From the NCBI RefSeq assembly GCF_000376565.1, contig NZ_BARG01000044.1:1-64000 (forward strand): a stretch of 64,000 nucleotides of DNA, read 5' to 3'. Source of the stretch: Streptomyces hokutonensis. Its GTDB lineage: Bacteria > Actinomycetota > Actinomycetes > Streptomycetales > Streptomycetaceae. A program made the translations under genes and the position numbers. The notes below the pieces were generated by a model. That model was not told the origin of the DNA. It was given only the letters and a program-made list of their open reading frames with translations, and did not search any database. Shown here piece by piece: positions 61,254 to 64,000 of the stretch; position 1 is the stretch's first letter; each line of letters opens with the position of its first letter.

Positions 61254-61973
61254 TCAGTGCCCCATGGAGATGCCGCCGTCGACCGGTACCACGGCGCCGG
61301 TGATGTAGGCGGCGTCCTCACTGGCCAGGAAGGCGATGGCCGCGGCGATCTCCTCCGGGTTCCCGATGCGGCGCAGCGGGACGTCACTGATGATCTTCTC
61401 GACGCGCTCCTTGGGTAGCGCTGCGGCCATGGCCGTGTCGGTCAAACCCGGAGCCACGATGTTCACGGTGATCCCGCGCGAGCCGATCTCCCTGGCCAGC
61501 GAGCGACCGAAGCCGATCAGGCCCGCCTTCGAAGCCGCGTAGTTGGTCTGGCCAGCCTCGCCCTTGAGTGCGACAGCCGAGGACACCAGGATGATCCGGC
61601 CGCGCTTGGCCTTCAGCATGCCGCGCACAGCCCGTTTGGCGAGCCGGTAGGAGGCTGTGAGGTTGGTGTCCAGAACTGCGGCGAAGTCCTCTTCCGACAT
61701 GAACGGCAGCAAGTTGTCCCGGGCGATGCCGGCGTTGACTACCAGAACCTCGACCGGACCCTGGTCGGCCTCGACCTCCTTGAAGGCGCTCTCGACCTGT
61801 TCGGGGTCGGTGATGTCGCAGTGCACCGGCATGGCGCCGAGGAAAGCGAGGTCGGGATCGATGCCGCCTGTGCGGTAGGTGAAGGCGACGGAGTCGCCGC
61901 GGTGGGCGAATGCGCGGACCGCGGCGTGCCCGATTCCACGGTTTCCGCCGGTGACCAGAACAGAGCGCGACAT
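61254..61973 (-). CDS. 3-oxoacyl-ACP reductase-type SDR
   Basis: 239 residues, classical short-chain dehydrogenase. NADPH-binding TGGNRGIG (residues 8-15), VVNAGIARDN, catalytic SS... NYAASKAG (Tyr/Lys), C-terminal IAFLASEDAAYITGAVVPVDGG. Closest in pattern to FabG. In actinomycetes, SDR genes lie beside MmyB-type regulators; the divergent arrangement here repeats that association. Reduces a 3-oxoacyl or other carbonyl substrate. Confidence 0.9.
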   Translation of the reverse strand: MSRSVLVTGGNRGIGHAAVRAFAHRGDSVAFTYRTGGIDPDLAFLGAMPVHCDITDPEQVESAFKEVEADQGPVEVLVVNAGIARDNLLPFMSEEDFAAVLDTNLTASYRLAKRAVRGMLKAKRGRIILVSSAVALKGEAGQTNYAASKAGLIGFGRSLAREIGSRGITVNIVAPGLTDTAMAAALPKERVEKIISDVPLRRIGNPEEIAAAIAFLASEDAAYITGAVVPVDGGISMGH

Positions 61974-62073
61974 GAAGATCCCTTACACGAGTCAGCTGGA
62001 CCAGTAGGCCGTAGCGAAGATCTCCTCGCCGCGGCGGTGCCAGTGACAGTAGGGCGTCACTGTGGGATTCAAA

Positions 62074-62149
62074 GGAACGCAAAGGTTGTGCTTATCCTGG
62101 GAGTGGAAACTGACACTTTCCACTGCCGGGCGATGGTGCTTTGCGTTCC
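62074..62149. promoter_or_regulatory. nested palindromic operator between SDR and MmyB-type genes
   Basis: Outer arms GGAACGCAAAG (62074-62084) and CTTTGCGTTCC (62139-62149), perfect 11 bp; inner arms AGTGGAAA (62102-62109) and TTTCCACT (62117-62124), perfect 8 bp. Centres differ by 1.5 bp, so they are almost concentric. Confidence 0.7.
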
Positions 62150-62299
62150 AAATGCTGGACGGGGTGTATGGCGTCAACTCCCTTGAATGCGGGCCGTGAT
62201 GTGCTGAATGGCCGGCCAAGGCGGGGGCTCGCGAATTCGCCGGTAATGTGATCTGGGTCTCAGTGCATGTTGTTATGTGACCGTTATCAAAGGAGTGGT

Positions 62300-63109
62300 A
62301 TGCAGACCCTGATCATCACGCGCATTCTCAAGCAAGCGCGGGCACGCCGTAACGGATCGGACATCCCCGGCTTTGAGGCGGCTTTCGGGACGCCCCGGGC
62401 CGCCGGGATCACGCAGCTCCAGACGGCCCACCTGGTTGGCGTCAGCCGCTACTGGTACGGCAGTCTGGAGGGCGGGCGCCCCGGCAACTTCAGCGACGCG
62501 TTCCTGCACGCCGTGCGCAGGGTCCTCGATCTGACTGACGAAGAGTGGGAGATCGTGTACCGCGTCATCCGCGGTCGTGCCCCCGCGGTGGCCCCCGTCA
62601 GTGACCTCGGACCTCTGCTCCCTGATGCGTTCCGCGCCTTTGTTGAGGAGAGCCGTACCTGGGCCGTCTACCTCAATGATCACCGCTGGGACGTTCTGGC
62701 CTACAACGCCAAGACCCTGGAACTCTTCCCGTGGATGCAGTACGGCCTCAACGTCATGGAATGGGCCCTCACTTGGCCCGAGGCGCGCACTCAGCTCGTC
62801 AACTGGGAAGAGGAGTGGGCCAAGCCCATGACGGCCCAGTTGCGTGTGCACGCAGAGCAGTGGCGCACCGACGACCGTCTGCGGGCCGTGATCGAAACCG
62901 TGAGGGCGGACCCGGCTGCACGCAAGCTCTGGGATGCTCCCGACCTTCCCGCCATCACCCACCCCACATCGGAACAGCCGCGCCGCCTCTACCTGGCGGG
63001 CCGCGGGGGGCAGGAATTCTCCATCCGCTTCATCGCGGGAACACCCGACGAACTTCCCTCGTACCGCCTCATGGTCGTCACGCCCGCGGAGGCCGTATCG
63101 AGCAACTAG
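62300..63109 (+). CDS. MmyB-type XRE regulator
   Basis: 269 residues, ATG after AAGGAG. N-terminal XRE helix-turn-helix (ITQLQTAHLVGVSRYWYGSLEGGR), then the MmyB-like PAS-like ligand domain (AVYLNDHRWDVLAYNAKTLELFPW, MEWALTWPEARTQLVNWEEEW, RRLYLAGRGGQEFSIRFIAG). Family structures suggest a lipid-like ligand. Presumably represses or activates the divergent SDR through the palindrome. Confidence 0.85.
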   Translation: MQTLIITRILKQARARRNGSDIPGFEAAFGTPRAAGITQLQTAHLVGVSRYWYGSLEGGRPGNFSDAFLHAVRRVLDLTDEEWEIVYRVIRGRAPAVAPVSDLGPLLPDAFRAFVEESRTWAVYLNDHRWDVLAYNAKTLELFPWMQYGLNVMEWALTWPEARTQLVNWEEEWAKPMTAQLRVHAEQWRTDDRLRAVIETVRADPAARKLWDAPDLPAITHPTSEQPRRLYLAGRGGQEFSIRFIAGTPDELPSYRLMVVTPAEAVSSN

Positions 63110-63476
63110 GTATCGCGCTCCATGGGCTTGATTCTTGCCGGAATACTGATTGGCGGCCACGGAACATCGCGCACCTCGCTCGCGGCGGGTCGCATACGTC
63201 TCACGTCAGAAAGCCGTCAACTCCGTCCTGAATCTGATCGAAAGACACTCCTGTCGAAGGAAAATGACGGGGAATCAGTCTGATCGGAGGCGCACTGCGG
63301 GCCCGGCTGCAGGGGCCATTGGATCTCGCGCCGAACTCCCGGCACCTCTTACCTATTTCAGCGCCCTGCCCGTCAAGTCGCTCTGCATTTGGGGGCACAT
63401 GCGGATAGCGAGGAGTCGAACCGTGGCTCACCTGGCGCAGGCGTGCCTCCACGTGACGCACCGGCTCGTGTCCGAG
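63110..63476. other. intergenic, no gene seen
   Basis: Convergent gap between the MmyB-type gene and the Nudix gene. No supportable ORF; lower GC patches only. Confidence 0.4.
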
Positions 63477-64000
63477 TCACGGTATCCGGGCCAGGGCCAA
63501 GAACTGATCGGCGGCACGCATCCAGGCCGCCTCGCCATCGTCCCCGTCGTATCCGGACGCGAGTTCGTCGAGAATCGCCGCCCCCTGTACGTATCGGCCC
63601 ACGGCAAGATCGAGCCACACCAGGCTGAGCCGGTCGTCCGCGATGGGATCGCGCAAGGCGGCCACCGTGTAAGCCGCCCACGCGGCCTTCGCGAGATCGT
63701 CCGTACGCGTCGGGAAGCTCACGCCGATTGCCCTCAGTGAGGCATTCGTGCGTTGCACAGCACCCTCCGACGCCGCGTCACCGAGGGCTCGGGGTAGTGC
63801 CGTCTGCAAGGCCATGAAGTCGGGCTCGGTCAGCTCGTGCCACGAACACCAGTGTGTCCGTACCGACTCACCTTCGTCGAGGGACATGTGGCCCGGCGCA
63901 CAACCGTGGGCGAGAAACAGGTGCGCGTGCTCGGTGCTGACCGCCCGCGCGGTGGCCACCATGCCCAGCGGATAGAGCCACGTGGCCCGCAGCCCGGTTT
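63477..64000 (-). CDS. Nudix-like hydrolase, 3' part (runs off the window)
   Basis: The - strand frame is open across the right edge and reads TGLRATWLYPLGMVATARAV then EHAHLFLAHG, DEGESVRTHWCSWHELT, the C-terminal strand and helix of ADP-ribose-pyrophosphatase-like Nudix proteins; the Nudix box itself would lie beyond 64000. The last ~80 residues (WAAYTVAALRD, YVQGAAILDELASG) are a helical extension. Partial. Confidence 0.6.
   Translation of the reverse strand, partial: TGLRATWLYPLGMVATARAVSTEHAHLFLAHGCAPGHMSLDEGESVRTHWCSWHELTEPDFMALQTALPRALGDAASEGAVQRTNASLRAIGVSFPTRTDDLAKAAWAAYTVAALRDPIADDRLSLVWLDLAVGRYVQGAAILDELASGYDGDDGEAAWMRAADQFLALARIP

Overview
The window is high-GC actinobacterial DNA, almost certainly Streptomyces or a close relative: strong GC3 coding bias, frequent GTG/TTG starts, DUF317, DUF4913, WhiB and MmyB-type genes, ImuA'/ImuB/DnaE2, and a class-E-sortase-type LAHTG surface signal. 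No ribosomal, tRNA or primary-metabolism genes are visible. Relaxase, MobC, a DUF2637 (Spd-like) membrane protein, a replication-type winged-helix gene with iterons, a Tn3 transposon, a group II intron and many orphan DUFs point to a large plasmid or plasmid-derived island.

Layout. (1) 0.2-15 kb: a co-oriented block of accessory genes on the + strand, many overlapping by ATGA/GTGA or starting with TTG after a GGAG...CCCTCT leader: a DNA methyltransferase, DUF4913, a RelE-like protein, four related small helical proteins, HxlR-type regulators, two MFS exporters around an ATP-grasp ligase and a HAD hydrolase, two DUF317 proteins and a secreted LAHTG protein ending at a perfect 14-bp hairpin. 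(2) 15-20 kb: a small RelE-like gene, a frameshifted HTH/coiled-coil gene, an ATP-dependent DNA ligase and a three-gene operon (small protein, sigma-70-like factor, P-loop NTPase). (3) 20.3-23.2 kb: arrays of a degenerate 17-bp motif and two abutting single-gene cassettes (secreted RCC1 protein; unknown protein), each bracketed by its own imperfect inverted repeats, with no transposase. (4) 23.2-28.7 kb: a full translesion mutasome operon imuA'-imuB-dnaE2. (5) 28.7-35.5 kb: GNAT-like, pentapeptide-repeat membrane protein, secreted HNH nuclease with an overlapping small gene, PIN-domain protein and unknowns. (6) 35.8-39.2 kb: a one-gene Tn3-family transposon with recognisable terminal repeats. 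(7) 39.3-47.1 kb: a RacO/DUF6192-like operon with a CoiA-like nuclease domain, more DUF317 genes and a DUF6884 protein.

(8) 47.1-60.6 kb, nearly all on the - strand, is the mobilisation and replication backbone. Read in its own direction it runs leader ORF, replication-type HTH protein, Zn-finger protein, WhiB, Spd-like protein, small genes, mobC, relaxase, then a zinc-site protein, lipoprotein, Nudix and small genes. It is dominated by ATGA overlaps. A group II intron inserted antisense splits the 5' end of mobC. (9) 61.2-64 kb: a divergent SDR (FabG-type)/MmyB-type regulator pair around a nested palindrome, and the 3' part of a second Nudix gene running off the right edge.

The most notable untyped signals are an H-type pseudoknot that would sequester the Shine-Dalgarno of a leader ORF coupled to the replication gene; iteron-like repeats inside that gene read in three frames; the cargo cassettes with 17-bp repeat arrays; and the near-concentric operator of the SDR/MmyB pair. 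All functional assignments rest on motif recognition by eye, without database searches.
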